DNA from: Pseudolysinimonas_A sp947085045
Lineage (GTDB): Bacteria > Actinomycetota > Actinomycetes > Actinomycetales > Microbacteriaceae
Reading direction: 5' to 3'
Length of the DNA: 64,000 nt
Assembly: GCA_947085045.1 (NCBI GenBank)
Contig: CAMTUU010000002.1
Coordinates: 372,001 to 436,000 of the forward strand
The position numbers and the translations under genes were made by a program. The number at the start of each line of letters is the position of its first letter. The first letter of the stretch is position 1. Shown here piece after piece: positions 43,207 through 51,132 of this stretch. The notes below the pieces were generated by a model that searched no databases, was not told the origin of the DNA, and worked only from the letters and a program-made list of their open reading frames with translations.

Positions 43207-44321
43207 GCACCGGAGTCTGGTCGGCTCCGGGCCGGGTCAACCTGATCGGCGAGCACACCGACTACAACGACGGCTTCGTGCTGCCGTTCGCGATCGACCG
43301 GCGCACCACGGTGACGCTGACACCCCGCGACGACGGGATGCTGCGGATCCGCAGCACCTTCGACGACGCCCCGGTCGAGATCGCGCTCGGCGACCTCGAC
43401 GCCGCGGTCGCCGCGGGCCGGGTGACCGGCTGGTCGGCCTACCCGCTCGGCGTCGCCTGGGCCCTCGGGCAGCAGGGGGCCGCACTCGCCGAACTGCGGG
43501 GGGCCGACATCCTCATCGATTCCGACGTGCCGGTCGGCACCGGGCTGTCGTCGTCGGCCGCGATCGAGAGCGCCGTCGCGGTGGCGCTCGACGAGGTGTG
43601 GGGGCTCGGCCTCGACCGGCGCACCCTGGCGCGCGTCGGGCAGCACGCCGAGAACGCCGTCGTCGGCGCCCCGACCGGGATCATGGACCAGTCGGCCTCC
43701 CTTCTCGGCCGCCGGGACACCGCCGTGTTCCTCGACTGCCGCAGCCTCGAGACGCGGTCGATCCCGTTCGACCTCACCGTCGACGGACTCGCGGTCCTCG
43801 TCATCGACACCCGCGTGCACCACTCCCACGCCACCGGGGGATACCGCGAGCGCCGGGCCTCCTGCGAGGCTGGGGCCGCCGCGCTGGGAGTGGCGTCGTT
43901 GCGCGACCTCGGTGTCGACGATCTCCCGCGTGCCGAACGACTGCTCGACGACGTGACGTTCCGCCGGGTGCGGCACGTCGTCACCGAGAACCAGCGGGTG
44001 CTCGACACGGTCGACGCGCTGGCGGCCGGCGGTCCCCGCACGATCGGCGACCTGCTGGATGCCTCCCACGCGTCGATGCGCGACGACTTCGAGATCTCGG
44101 TGCCCGAACTCGACCTCGCCATCGAGACCGCCCGCGCGAGCGGCGCGATCGGCGCCCGGATGACGGGCGGCGGATTCGGCGGTGCCGCGATCGCCCTCGT
44201 CGAACTCGCCGAGGTCGCCCGCATCACCCCCGCGATCCAGGAGGCGTTCGACCGCAGCGGCTACCGGGAACCCGTGGTGTTCCCGGTCCTCGCCTCCGAC
44301 GGCGCTCGGCGCGATTCGTGA
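43203..44321 (+). CDS. galK: Galactokinase
   Basis: 372 residues, GTG start overlapping the galT stop. GHMP kinase features: GRVNLIGEHTDYNDGFVLPF at residue 10, VPVGTGLSSSAAIESAVAVAL near residue 110, the Asp in GAPTGIMDQSASLLG, and ARMTGGGFGGAAIAL near residue 318. It phosphorylates galactose at C1. The next gene in the frame-overlapped operon begins as galE but is broken after about 20 codons, so the Leloir pathway needs an epimerase from elsewhere. Confidence 0.96.
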   Translation: MSTGVWSAPGRVNLIGEHTDYNDGFVLPFAIDRRTTVTLTPRDDGMLRIRSTFDDAPVEIALGDLDAAVAAGRVTGWSAYPLGVAWALGQQGAALAELRGADILIDSDVPVGTGLSSSAAIESAVAVALDEVWGLGLDRRTLARVGQHAENAVVGAPTGIMDQSASLLGRRDTAVFLDCRSLETRSIPFDLTVDGLAVLVIDTRVHHSHATGGYRERRASCEAGAAALGVASLRDLGVDDLPRAERLLDDVTFRRVRHVVTENQRVLDTVDALAAGGPRTIGDLLDASHASMRDDFEISVPELDLAIETARASGAIGARMTGGGFGGAAIALVELAEVARITPAIQEAFDRSGYREPVVFPVLASDGARRDS

Positions 44322-44377
44322 CCTGGCTCGTGACCGGCGGGGCCGGGTACATCGGGGCCCACGTCGTCCGTGCCTTG
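44318..44377 (+). pseudogene. galE: galE remnant: first 20 codons of UDP-glucose 4-epimerase
   Basis: The GTG at 44318 overlaps the galK stop (GTGA), the same coupling as galT-galK. The frame reads VTWLVTGGAGYIGAHVVRAL, an unmistakable GalE N-terminus with the TGGAGYIG nucleotide motif. After the TTG at 44375-44377 the match ends: the frame continues as low-complexity Arg-rich translation to a stop at 44506. The rest of galE is missing. The sequence after the junction belongs, in another frame, to a discoidin-domain gene. Confidence 0.85.
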
Positions 44378-44898
44378 AGATCGAGACCGGGACGCGCACG
44401 GCCCGCTACATCCGCGTGCAGCTCACCGCGGCGTGGGCGAGCAACTGGTGGAGTGTCGGTGAGGTGCGCGTCTACAACGGTACGCAGTCGACGACGACCG
44501 GAGTGACGTGGTCGACGCTGAGCCGCACCGGCTGGGCCGCCTCCGCCTTCGCAAACTCCGCGACCGCCGGTCTGGCGATCGATCAGTGGCTGGACTCGCG
44601 GTGGCAGTCCGGTCAGTCGCAGAACAACAACGAGTGGTTCGAGGTCGATCTGGGCCAGAACCGCACTATCAAGGGAGTGCAGTTCCTCCAGACGGGTGGT
44701 CCTGACCTGGCGGGCGGCGACTTCCCCCGAGGCTACGAGGTGTACACGTCGACGAACGGAACGACCTGGACCAAAGTGGCCGCCGGCACCGGATACGGGT
44801 ACGCGTCGAGGACGGCGAGGTACATCAACATCCACAACACGGGAACGGACTCCGATCACTGGTGGTCGGTCGGAATGTTCAACGTGCTGACCGACTGA
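44374..44898 (+). pseudogene. 3' fragment of a secreted F5/8 type C (discoidin) domain protein
   Basis: The frame from 44374 to the TGA at 44896-44898 gives about 174 residues. It opens with the end of one discoidin domain (TARYIRVQLTAAWASNWWSV, then GEVRVYNG) and continues with a full second one: LAIDQWLDSRWQSGQSQNNNEWFEVDLGQ, GYEVYTSTNGTTWTKVAAGTGYG and TGTDSDHWWSVGMFNVL at the end. Such domains usually lie at the C-terminus of large secreted glycoside hydrolases and bind carbohydrate. No start codon, ribosome site or signal peptide belongs to this piece. It begins exactly where galE breaks off, so it is the tail of a gene whose front is lost. Confidence 0.8.
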
Positions 44899-44944
44899 TC
44901 AACTGCGGCCGCGGCTTCGACCCGGAGGTGGCGCCTCTTCCTCG

Positions 44945-45016
44945 CTCCGCCCCCAGGATTCGAACCTGGACCTAACGGCACCAAAGGCCGTCGTGCTGCC
45001 GTTACACCAAGGCGGA
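44945..45016 (-). tRNA. tRNA-Gln (UUG)
   Basis: Minus strand cloverleaf: acceptor TCCGCCT pairs with GGGCGGA (one G-T pair), D arm with GGTGTAACGGCAGCAC, anticodon stem ACGGC/GCCGT closing CTTTGGT (anticodon TTG), T arm CCAGG-TTCGAAT-CCTGG, discriminator G. CCA is not encoded. It lies 46 bases beyond the end of the discoidin fragment. There is no integrase or att-like duplication nearby. Confidence 0.95.
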
Positions 45017-45073
45017 TCACTCCCCGCCGTCGCGCGGAGCCCGATCCAGCTTGCCACCTGGGATGATGAACGG

Positions 45074-45568
45074 ATGCCCGCCTCCGACGAAGTCGACCGC
45101 ATCGTCGACGCGTGGGCGCGCGAACGGCCCGACCTCGACGTCGCCCCGCTGCAGGTGCTGTCACGCGTCGACCGGCTCGCCCGGCATCTCGACCGGGCGC
45201 GGCGCACGGCGTTCACGGCATCCGATCTCGAGCCGTGGGAGTTCGATGTGCTCGCCGCTCTCCGCCGCGCGGGGGCCCCTTACCAGTTGAGCCCGAAGGC
45301 GCTGCTGCAGCAGACCCTCGTCTCGAGCGGCACGATGACGAACCGCATCGACCGGCTGGTCGAGCGGCGGCTGGTCGATCGGCGCACCGACCCGCACGAC
45401 GGCCGCGGCGTGCTCGTCGTGATGACCGAGACGGGGCGCCAGCAGGTCGATGCCGCGATGACGGTGCTCGTCGCCGACGAGGCCGAGATGCTCGCCGGCC
45501 TGTCACGCGCCGACCAGGAGCGGCTCAGTGCTCTGCTGCGGAAGCTGTCGCTGGACTTCGACGACTGA
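45074..45568 (+). CDS. MarR-family transcriptional regulator
   Basis: 164 residues from ATG 45074. Winged HTH: LEPWEFDVLAALRRAGAPYQLSPKALLQQTLVSSGTMTNRIDRLVERRLVDRRTDPHDGRGVLVVMTETG. The DPHDGRGVLV wing with Asp/Arg is characteristic. An N-terminal helix pair mediates dimerisation. It is convergent with, and overlaps by 44 bases, the TMEM175-like gene. The target is not evident; it may act on the nearby P450/Ole cluster or elsewhere. Confidence 0.88.
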   Translation: MPASDEVDRIVDAWARERPDLDVAPLQVLSRVDRLARHLDRARRTAFTASDLEPWEFDVLAALRRAGAPYQLSPKALLQQTLVSSGTMTNRIDRLVERRLVDRRTDPHDGRGVLVVMTETGRQQVDAAMTVLVADEAEMLAGLSRADQERLSALLRKLSLDFDD

Positions 45569-46175
45569 GCCACCCGAACAGCCAGGTCATCGGGATGATC
45601 GCGAACCAGCTCCACAGCGCGACGTCGGGGGCGACGAACGCGATCGGGATCGACAGCAGGAACACGACCGGCGCCGGCAGGATCGCGAACACGATGTAGC
45701 GGAAGAGTGAGGCGTCGACATCCTTCGTCAGCCCCGCGCGCACCGCGTACGCCCAGATCACGAGCTGCGTGACGCTGAGCGAGGCCACCGTCGCGGCGTA
45801 GAGCACGACCGCCGGGGTCTCGGCGCCGAACTCGCTCAGCACGCTCGTCGGGAACGGCACGACGGCGATGAGGAACAGCAGCACAAAGTTGAGCCGCAGG
45901 AGGGTGCCGTCGTACCGCACGATGACCCGGTACTTGGCGTGGTGGCTGATCCAGTTGAGCGCGATGATGACGAACGACAGCGCGAACGCGAAGTACTGCG
46001 GCCCGAGGGCGAACAGCGCCGGGAGCAGGTCGGCGGCCTCGGTCTCGGGCAGCCGGATGTCGAGTACGAGCAGGGTGAGCGCGATCGCGAAGACAGCGTC
46101 GCTGAAGAACTGCATCCGGTCGGTGCCCTCGCCGCGGCCGAACATCCTCGCGTAGCGGTCCCGGATGTCGCTCAT
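45525..46175 (-). CDS. TMEM175-family (DUF1211) potassium channel-like protein
   Basis: 216 residues from ATG 46175, six TM segments. The family signature RMQFFSDAVFAIALTLLVLDIRLP (FSDxVFAIAxTLL) is at residues 20-43, and NWISHHAKYRVI near residue 92 is also characteristic. Bacterial members form leaky K+ channels. The start is only 16 bases from the divergent P450 start, and the 3' end overlaps marR, so each promoter must lie within the opposing gene. Confidence 0.9.
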   Translation of the reverse strand: MSDIRDRYARMFGRGEGTDRMQFFSDAVFAIALTLLVLDIRLPETEAADLLPALFALGPQYFAFALSFVIIALNWISHHAKYRVIVRYDGTLLRLNFVLLFLIAVVPFPTSVLSEFGAETPAVVLYAATVASLSVTQLVIWAYAVRAGLTKDVDASLFRYIVFAILPAPVVFLLSIPIAFVAPDVALWSWFAIIPMTWLFGWLSRRSPATASAAEH

Positions 46176-46191
46176 GCGGGAGACTCTAGCT

Positions 46192-47442
46192 ATGCCCGTC
46201 GCCGAGGATCTGTCAGCGCCCCCGCGGGAGCGCCGCCTCTCCCTCTGGCGAGACGGCATCGGGAACGGTGCCGCCGCCCACGAGCACCGTCTGCTCTGCG
46301 CTGCGCGCCCCGCGCTGCCGGTGCTCAACTGGCTCGGCCAGTTCGCCCGACCGCTGATGAAGGTGCCGGGCCTCGGCTGGATCACCTCCGATCCGCACAC
46401 CGCCCGCGCCCTGCTGAACGACCCCGAGCACCTGACCCTGCTGAGCGAGGGCGGCGTCGGGCACCTCTGGGCGCAGATCCTCGGCGACTGGGTCTACGAC
46501 CTCTTCGACGGACCCGGGCACCACGACCTGCGCACCCGCAGCCGCGAGCTGTTCACCGAGAAGACGTCGGCGGCGTTCGTCGCGCGCGCCTGGGGTCCGC
46601 GTCTCGCCGCGGCGCGGGCGTCTTTCGAGGCGGGCGAGGAGCTCGATCTCGCCGACCTGTCGCGCGTGCTCGTCGGCCACATGGTCGCGCAGTTGCTCGG
46701 GCTGCCGGTCGAGGACTCCCGGGGGGATGACGCCTACCGCGAGATCTTCGCGACCGGCGAGGAACTCGCCTCGATCGCCCTCGGCACCACCTCCGACACG
46801 ACGCTGCCGCCGCAGAAGATCGCCGTCGCCCGCTCGATCGTGGAGCGGCTGACCGGGCACATCGGGGAGGTCTTCGCCACCGCGCATCCCGACACGATCA
46901 TCGGCCGCTGCCGCGCGATCGGGCTGAGTGCGCAGGAGACGCAGGGGCTGTCGACGCTGCTCATGGTCGCCGGCACCGAGACCGCGGCCTCCGCGATGGC
47001 CCGCACCGCTGCACTCCTCTTCGACACCGGGGAGCAGCACCGTCTGCTGGCGATGCCGAAGCACCGAGAGGATGCGATCCGCGAGGCGTTGCGCGTCACC
47101 TCCCCCGCACCGCTCATCGGCCGCTCGGTGCTCGCCGACATCACGGTGTCGGGTCGCACGCTGAGAGCCGGGGAGCGCGTGATGGTGCTCACCTGGACCG
47201 CGAACAACCTCGCCGGTCCGTACCGGATCGACCGGCCCTACCTGCCGCAGAATCGCCAGCTTTGGTTCGGCGCCGGACGGCATCTGTGCCTCGGCGGGCC
47301 CCTGGCGCGGGCCGAGCTGGGCGCGATCGTCGATCTGCTGCTCGGCGACGGCCGGCCCTTCCGCATCGTCTCGCGCCGCTACGGCCGCAAGGTGCTGATC
47401 CCGGCCTACGCCTCCCTGGTGGTTCAGAAACTCGCTGGTTGA
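46192..47442 (+). CDS. Cytochrome P450 (first of two)
   Basis: 416 residues from ATG 46192 with GGGAGA 8 bases upstream. The heme-binding loop is FGAGRHLCLGGPLARAEL near residue 360. The I-helix oxygen-activating sequence is LLMVAGTETAASAM near residue 265 and ExxR is in REALRVTSPAPLIGRS. The N-terminus lacks a membrane anchor, so it is a soluble class I bacterial P450 needing separate ferredoxin and reductase, which are not encoded here. It is convergent (8-base gap) with the OleD-like gene and shares the neighbourhood with a second P450 inside the Ole-type operon. The stop codon lies in a GGTTGAGTAG sequence like the ends of the repeat family. Confidence 0.9.
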   Translation: MPVAEDLSAPPRERRLSLWRDGIGNGAAAHEHRLLCAARPALPVLNWLGQFARPLMKVPGLGWITSDPHTARALLNDPEHLTLLSEGGVGHLWAQILGDWVYDLFDGPGHHDLRTRSRELFTEKTSAAFVARAWGPRLAAARASFEAGEELDLADLSRVLVGHMVAQLLGLPVEDSRGDDAYREIFATGEELASIALGTTSDTTLPPQKIAVARSIVERLTGHIGEVFATAHPDTIIGRCRAIGLSAQETQGLSTLLMVAGTETAASAMARTAALLFDTGEQHRLLAMPKHREDAIREALRVTSPAPLIGRSVLADITVSGRTLRAGERVMVLTWTANNLAGPYRIDRPYLPQNRQLWFGAGRHLCLGGPLARAELGAIVDLLLGDGRPFRIVSRRYGRKVLIPAYASLVVQKLAG

Positions 47443-47450
47443 GTAGGCCG

Positions 47451-48365
47451 TCACCAGGTTTCGGCGCCCTCGAGGATGGTCGGGGCGGGGTGGTACCCGA
47501 GCTTCGTGCGGGCGGCGGTGAGGTCGAGGGTGCGCTCCAGTCCGAGCTGGCTCACCGCGTAGCGGGTGAGCGATGGCCGCTTCCGCCGGGCACGGGCGAC
47601 GGCTTCGAGCGACCCGGCGAGGGTGAACGCCGAGCGGTACGGGATCGACGCGAGGCGCACCCGCATCCCCCGCCGCTCGAAGACCTCCCGCAGCACGGCG
47701 GCGAGCAGCACCGGGGCGTCGTCGGCGACGTTGAAGGTGCCGCGCGGCGTGGCGGGATCCAGCGCCCGCCGCACCGCGAGCACGAGGTTGTCGATGTGGG
47801 TGAGCGAGTGCCGCACCTCGGCGCCCTCCGGCAGGGTGAGCCGACCGCGGCGCACGGCGGCGAACAGCCGGGGCAGCAGCGTCGTGTCGCCCGGACCGTA
47901 GACGGCGTGCGGCCGGAGGATGACGGCATCCGTTCCCGCCAGCTCGAACTCGGCGAGCGTCTTGGACTCCGAGTAGGTCGAGAGGAACCGCCGCACCGGC
48001 GCGGCCGACTCCGGCACGTCGACGTTCGGAACGAATGCGTCGTAGACGCTCGAGGTGGAGAGGTGCACGAGGCGCGCGCCGGGGAAGGAGCGCACGACCG
48101 TGCGGGTGCCGTCGCGGTTCACCCGCAGGGCCGCCGACAGCGGCGCCCAGTCGTCGGCGAGCGCGGCGCAGTGCACGACCGCCTCGAAGTCGCGATCGGC
48201 GCGCAGCGGACCCGCGTCGAGATCCCACTGCCGGTAGCGCGCCCCCGGATGGGACCACCCGCCCGGCGTGCGGCCGAAGCCGACGACCTCGTGGTGGGAG
48301 TCGGCGAGCGCCGTCGCGACCGCTCCCCCGATGAATCCGGATGCCCCGGTGACCGCGATCCTCAC
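47451..48365 (-). CDS. OleD-like NAD(P)-dependent epimerase/reductase (SDR)
   Basis: 304 residues, GTG 48365 overlapping the OleC-like stop (GTGA). Extended SDR: MRIAVTGASGFIGGAVATAL at the N-terminus, catalytic Ser in LSTSSVY and Tyr-Lys in YSESKTLAEF. The block RPHAVYGPGDTTLLPRLFAAVRRG and the C-terminal ERTLDLTAARTKLGYHPAP match the OleD / 3-beta-HSD-like group. In Ole pathways OleD reduces the 2-alkyl-3-ketoacid made by OleA to the beta-hydroxyacid. It is the last gene of the operon starting with the OleA-like synthase, which supports that role; a generic sugar epimerase is the alternative. Confidence 0.85.
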   Translation of the reverse strand: MRIAVTGASGFIGGAVATALADSHHEVVGFGRTPGGWSHPGARYRQWDLDAGPLRADRDFEAVVHCAALADDWAPLSAALRVNRDGTRTVVRSFPGARLVHLSTSSVYDAFVPNVDVPESAAPVRRFLSTYSESKTLAEFELAGTDAVILRPHAVYGPGDTTLLPRLFAAVRRGRLTLPEGAEVRHSLTHIDNLVLAVRRALDPATPRGTFNVADDAPVLLAAVLREVFERRGMRVRLASIPYRSAFTLAGSLEAVARARRKRPSLTRYAVSQLGLERTLDLTAARTKLGYHPAPTILEGAETW

Positions 48366-49987
48366 GAGAGGCTCCGGGCGAGGACGGCGACGGCGGCGCG
48401 ATCGAGTTTGCGGGAGCGGCCCGTCGTGGGCAGCTTCGGAACGGCCACGACCAGGTCGGGGAGGACGCCGGCATCCACCAGTCCCGGCAGTGCCCGGGCC
48501 ACCGCACGAGCGACCGGATGCGCGGGGTCGGGCTGCGCGGGCGGGTTCTCGGGAACGACAAGCACGACGATGCGGTCGTCGCCGATCGCATCCGGCACCC
48601 CGGTCATCACCGCCTCGCGCACGCCGGGCAGGTTCGCGATCACCGGTTCGTAGAGCCCGGGGTAGACGTTCTGGGTGCCGCGGATGAACATCTCCTTCGT
48701 GCGGCCGAGCAGCGTCAGCTCCTCGCCGTCGAGGCGTGCGAGGTCGCCCGTGCGCACCTCGGTCAGCGGGGGTTCGCCGAGATAACCGGATGCCAGCCCC
48801 GGCCCGCCGAGAACGAGTTCGCCGGCGTCGAGGCGGGCGCGCACGCTCGGCACGAGGCGTCCGGCGTAATCGCCGTCGGACTCCGAGCGCGCCAGCTTCT
48901 CCGCGCCATCGGCGATCGCCACCGGCACGATCTCGGTCATCCCGTACACCGCGCGGATCGTCACCCCGGGGAAGCGGGCGAACGCGCGCTCGAGTAGCGG
49001 GCGCAGCACAGGAGCCCCGCCGAGGATGAGGGTCTCGAGACCGCGGGGCGCGAGGTGCGGGTTCTCGTCGAGCAGGCCCAGGATCGCGTGAAGCGCCGCG
49101 GGCGCGGTGAACAGCACCTCAGCCTCGGGCAGCAGACCGAGGTACTTCTCGGGGGTGGCGCCGGGGTCGAGACCGGGCGCGGGCAGGATCCAGTGCGCGC
49201 CCGCGATGAGCGCCGGGATGCCGACCATCAGCTGGTCGGTGACGACGCGTTGGCCCTGCCGAATGCTCGCGGCGGCGACATCCGCGAGTCCGGCGCCGAG
49301 CGACCCGCGCGTGTGCACCACCGCGCGAGGTGCCGCCGTCGTGCCCGACGTGAACACGATCAACGCTTCGTCCCCCTCCGCCCCACCGCGGGTTGAGTGC
49401 CCCGCGGAGCGGGGTGTATCGAAACCCACCCCCGGGTTACTCGGGGCCGGTTTCGATACACCGCGCTGGCGCGCGGCACTCAACCCGCGAGTGACGGAGA
49501 CGGCTCCGCGAGGGACGCCCGGCAACCACCGGCCGGCGTAGAGGTGGCTGGCGTCGGGCACGATGCGGGAGTAGGCGGGGAGGTCGAGACCGCGGCGGCG
49601 CGCCAGCGGACGCAGGATCGGGGTGGACGCGAGGTAGAGGAGCGACTCCGCGGCGACCCAGGTGGGGGCGGCGAGCGCGGCCCGGGCGCGGAACAGGGTC
49701 TCCCCCGCACCCGGGTCCGCGAACACGACGGTGCCGCCGGCGTGCACGATGCCGAGCGCGAGGATGACGGCATCCACTCCCGGGCGGACGGAGAAGAGGA
49801 CGCGGTCGCCTCGGCGCATCCCGAGGTCGTGCAGACCGTCAGCCGTTGCGCGGATGCGCGACCCGAGTTCGGCGTAGGTGGTGGTCTCGACACGCGACCT
49901 GCGGCCGCCACTCGACCCGCGAGTCAGTGCCAGCCGATCTCCACCTGCGTCGCAGACGGCGAGGACGGCATCCACGAGGTCGGTCAT
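48362..49987 (-). CDS. OleC-like AMP-dependent ligase / beta-lactone synthetase, with in-frame repeat insertions
   Basis: 541 residues from ATG 49987 (MTDLVDAVLAVCDAG), overlapping the P450 stop. The ANL-fold motifs are intact: IVFTSGTTAAPRAVVHTRG near residue 210, YGMTEIVPVA, RTGDLARLDGEELTLLGRTK and the C-terminal GRSRKLDRAAVAV. The block HAGGTVVFADPGAGETLFRA resembles OleC. In Ole pathways OleC adenylates a beta-hydroxyacid and closes a beta-lactone. Residues about 24-37 and about 167-201 are translated copies of two palindromic repeat families (49883-49921 and 49387-49489); both keep the frame and lie outside the core motifs. Acyl-CoA or acyl-AMP ligase is the alternative function. Confidence 0.85.
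   Translation of the reverse strand: MTDLVDAVLAVCDAGGDRLALTRGSSGGRRSRVETTTYAELGSRIRATADGLHDLGMRRGDRVLFSVRPGVDAVILALGIVHAGGTVVFADPGAGETLFRARAALAAPTWVAAESLLYLASTPILRPLARRRGLDLPAYSRIVPDASHLYAGRWLPGVPRGAVSVTRGLSAARQRGVSKPAPSNPGVGFDTPRSAGHSTRGGAEGDEALIVFTSGTTAAPRAVVHTRGSLGAGLADVAAASIRQGQRVVTDQLMVGIPALIAGAHWILPAPGLDPGATPEKYLGLLPEAEVLFTAPAALHAILGLLDENPHLAPRGLETLILGGAPVLRPLLERAFARFPGVTIRAVYGMTEIVPVAIADGAEKLARSESDGDYAGRLVPSVRARLDAGELVLGGPGLASGYLGEPPLTEVRTGDLARLDGEELTLLGRTKEMFIRGTQNVYPGLYEPVIANLPGVREAVMTGVPDAIGDDRIVVLVVPENPPAQPDPAHPVARAVARALPGLVDAGVLPDLVVAVPKLPTTGRSRKLDRAAVAVLARSLS
49387..49489. repeat. Palindromic repeat (family A) inside the OleC-like gene
   Basis: The outer arms 49387-49401 (CGCGGGTTGAGTGCC) and 49475-49489 are perfect 15-base inverted repeats. 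The inner arms GTGTATCGAAACC (49414-49426) and GGTTTCGATACAC (49449-49461) are perfect over 13 bases. It is read through in frame as a basic, Ser/Pro/Gly-rich segment (RGLSAARQRGVSKPAPSN...) just before the ATP-binding motif of the enzyme. The outer arm matches the repeat at 51891-51926. Confidence 0.9.
49883..49921. repeat. Family B repeat segment inside the 5' part of the OleC-like gene
   Basis: Bases 49883-49904 are identical to 8462-8483 in the eno/ftsB-like spacer. CACTCGACCCGCGAG follows, corresponding to the outer arm of that repeat. It encodes about residues 24-37 of the ligase (TRGSSGGRRSRVETT). Confidence 0.8.
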
Positions 49988-51132
49988 GCGCGCTGCAATT
50001 CGAGGCGCGCGTAGGAGGGGATGAGCACGCCGCGCGACGGGCGGCGGGAGATGACGCGCAGGGTGGGATTCTCGAGCAGGGCGCCGAGGGTGAGGCGGAT
50101 CTGCGCCATCGCGAGCGGGGCGCCGAGGCAGTAGTGGGCACCGGCACCGAACCACAGCTGCTTGAGCTGCGCGGCGGGGTTGGTGTCGGGGTCGAAGTCG
50201 CCGAGCGCGCGGTTGGCCCAGTAGGTGCCGAGCAGGATGCGCTCCCCCGGCTTCACCTTCACGGTGCCGAGGGTGCGGGGCTCGACCACCGAGCGGAGCA
50301 TCATCGGCGACGGGGTCGTAACCCGCAGTCCCTCGGCGACGGCAGCGTCGACGAGCTCGGGCGACGCGGCGAGGCGCGGGAGCCAGCCCGAGTCGATGAG
50401 GATGGCGGCGAGCCGCGGCACGTACGACACGATCGTCTCGGTGCCGGTGAGCACGAAGGCGGCGACGGCGCCGAGGGTCTCCCGTTCGTCGAGGCCGAGG
50501 GCGCGCATCCGGCCGGGCACCGTCGACTCATCCCCGGCGTACGCCCGCCGCGCGTGCTCGCCCAGCTCCGCGAGGATGCCGCGGGCGACCGCGAGTTGGG
50601 ATGCCGTGAGCCGCGGGCGGGCGAGCGTGACGAATCCGGTCACCCGGGAGACCCGGGCGAACAGTTCGTCGTCGACGACCGAGGCGTCGAGGCCGACGAG
50701 GCGCGCGATGACGGCGGATGCCGACCGGCGCGAGTGCGCCACGAGGTCGACCCGGTCGCCGCGAGCCAGCGCGGCCGCCAGCTCGCGCGTCGACGCCCCG
50801 AGCGAGTCGCTCACGAGGGCATCCACGAACGCCGGGGCGAACAGCGGACCGAGTTTGCGCCGCAGCAGACCGTGCTCGACGCCCTCCATGTTGAGCAGCA
50901 CCGACGGTCCGAGCACCGGCGTCCAGAGGTCGCTAGGCGCCCCGGGACCGTTCTTGGTGAACCCGTCGGTGTCCATCAGGGTCGCCCGCAGCAGCGCGGC
51001 GTCCTTCACCAGCACGCCGAGACCGGGCACACGACGCACCGGCCCGCGCACCGCCGAGAGCAGCGGGAACGCGACGGGGTGAGCTGCCCGCAGCACCCGC
51101 TCCTCCCACCTCCGGGCGATGGCGACGGTCAT
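49984..51132 (-). CDS. Cytochrome P450 (second of two)
   Basis: 382 residues. Heme loop FGAGAHYCLGAPLAMAQI near residue 335, I-helix AAFVLTGTETIVSYVPRLAA near residue 225, and ExxR in EGLRVTTPSPMMLRS. A short, soluble bacterial form. The similar N-terminal block VPGLGVLVKDAALLRATLMD and the shared ExxR/heme surroundings suggest it is a relative of the P450 at 46192. It overlaps the GT2 gene by 4 bases upstream and the OleC-like gene by 4 bases downstream (ATGA), so it is an integral part of the operon and probably oxidises an intermediate or product. Confidence 0.92.
   Translation of the reverse strand: MTVAIARRWEERVLRAAHPVAFPLLSAVRGPVRRVPGLGVLVKDAALLRATLMDTDGFTKNGPGAPSDLWTPVLGPSVLLNMEGVEHGLLRRKLGPLFAPAFVDALVSDSLGASTRELAAALARGDRVDLVAHSRRSASAVIARLVGLDASVVDDELFARVSRVTGFVTLARPRLTASQLAVARGILAELGEHARRAYAGDESTVPGRMRALGLDERETLGAVAAFVLTGTETIVSYVPRLAAILIDSGWLPRLAASPELVDAAVAEGLRVTTPSPMMLRSVVEPRTLGTVKVKPGERILLGTYWANRALGDFDPDTNPAAQLKQLWFGAGAHYCLGAPLAMAQIRLTLGALLENPTLRVISRRPSRGVLIPSYARLELQRA

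Noticed and set aside
44374..44898. The discoidin piece as an intact small secreted gene
   Set aside because: It has no signal peptide, no start with a ribosome site, begins in the middle of a domain, and starts exactly at the galE break.
44945..45016. tRNA-Gln as an attachment site for an integrated element carrying the discoidin fragment
   Set aside because: No integrase, no duplicated tRNA 3' end, and no phage or conjugation genes nearby.
49988..50155. Upstream extension of the OleC-like frame beyond ATG 49987
   Set aside because: The extra translation lies inside the P450 coding sequence and is Arg/Pro-rich; ATG 49987 gives the 4-base overlap used throughout the operon.
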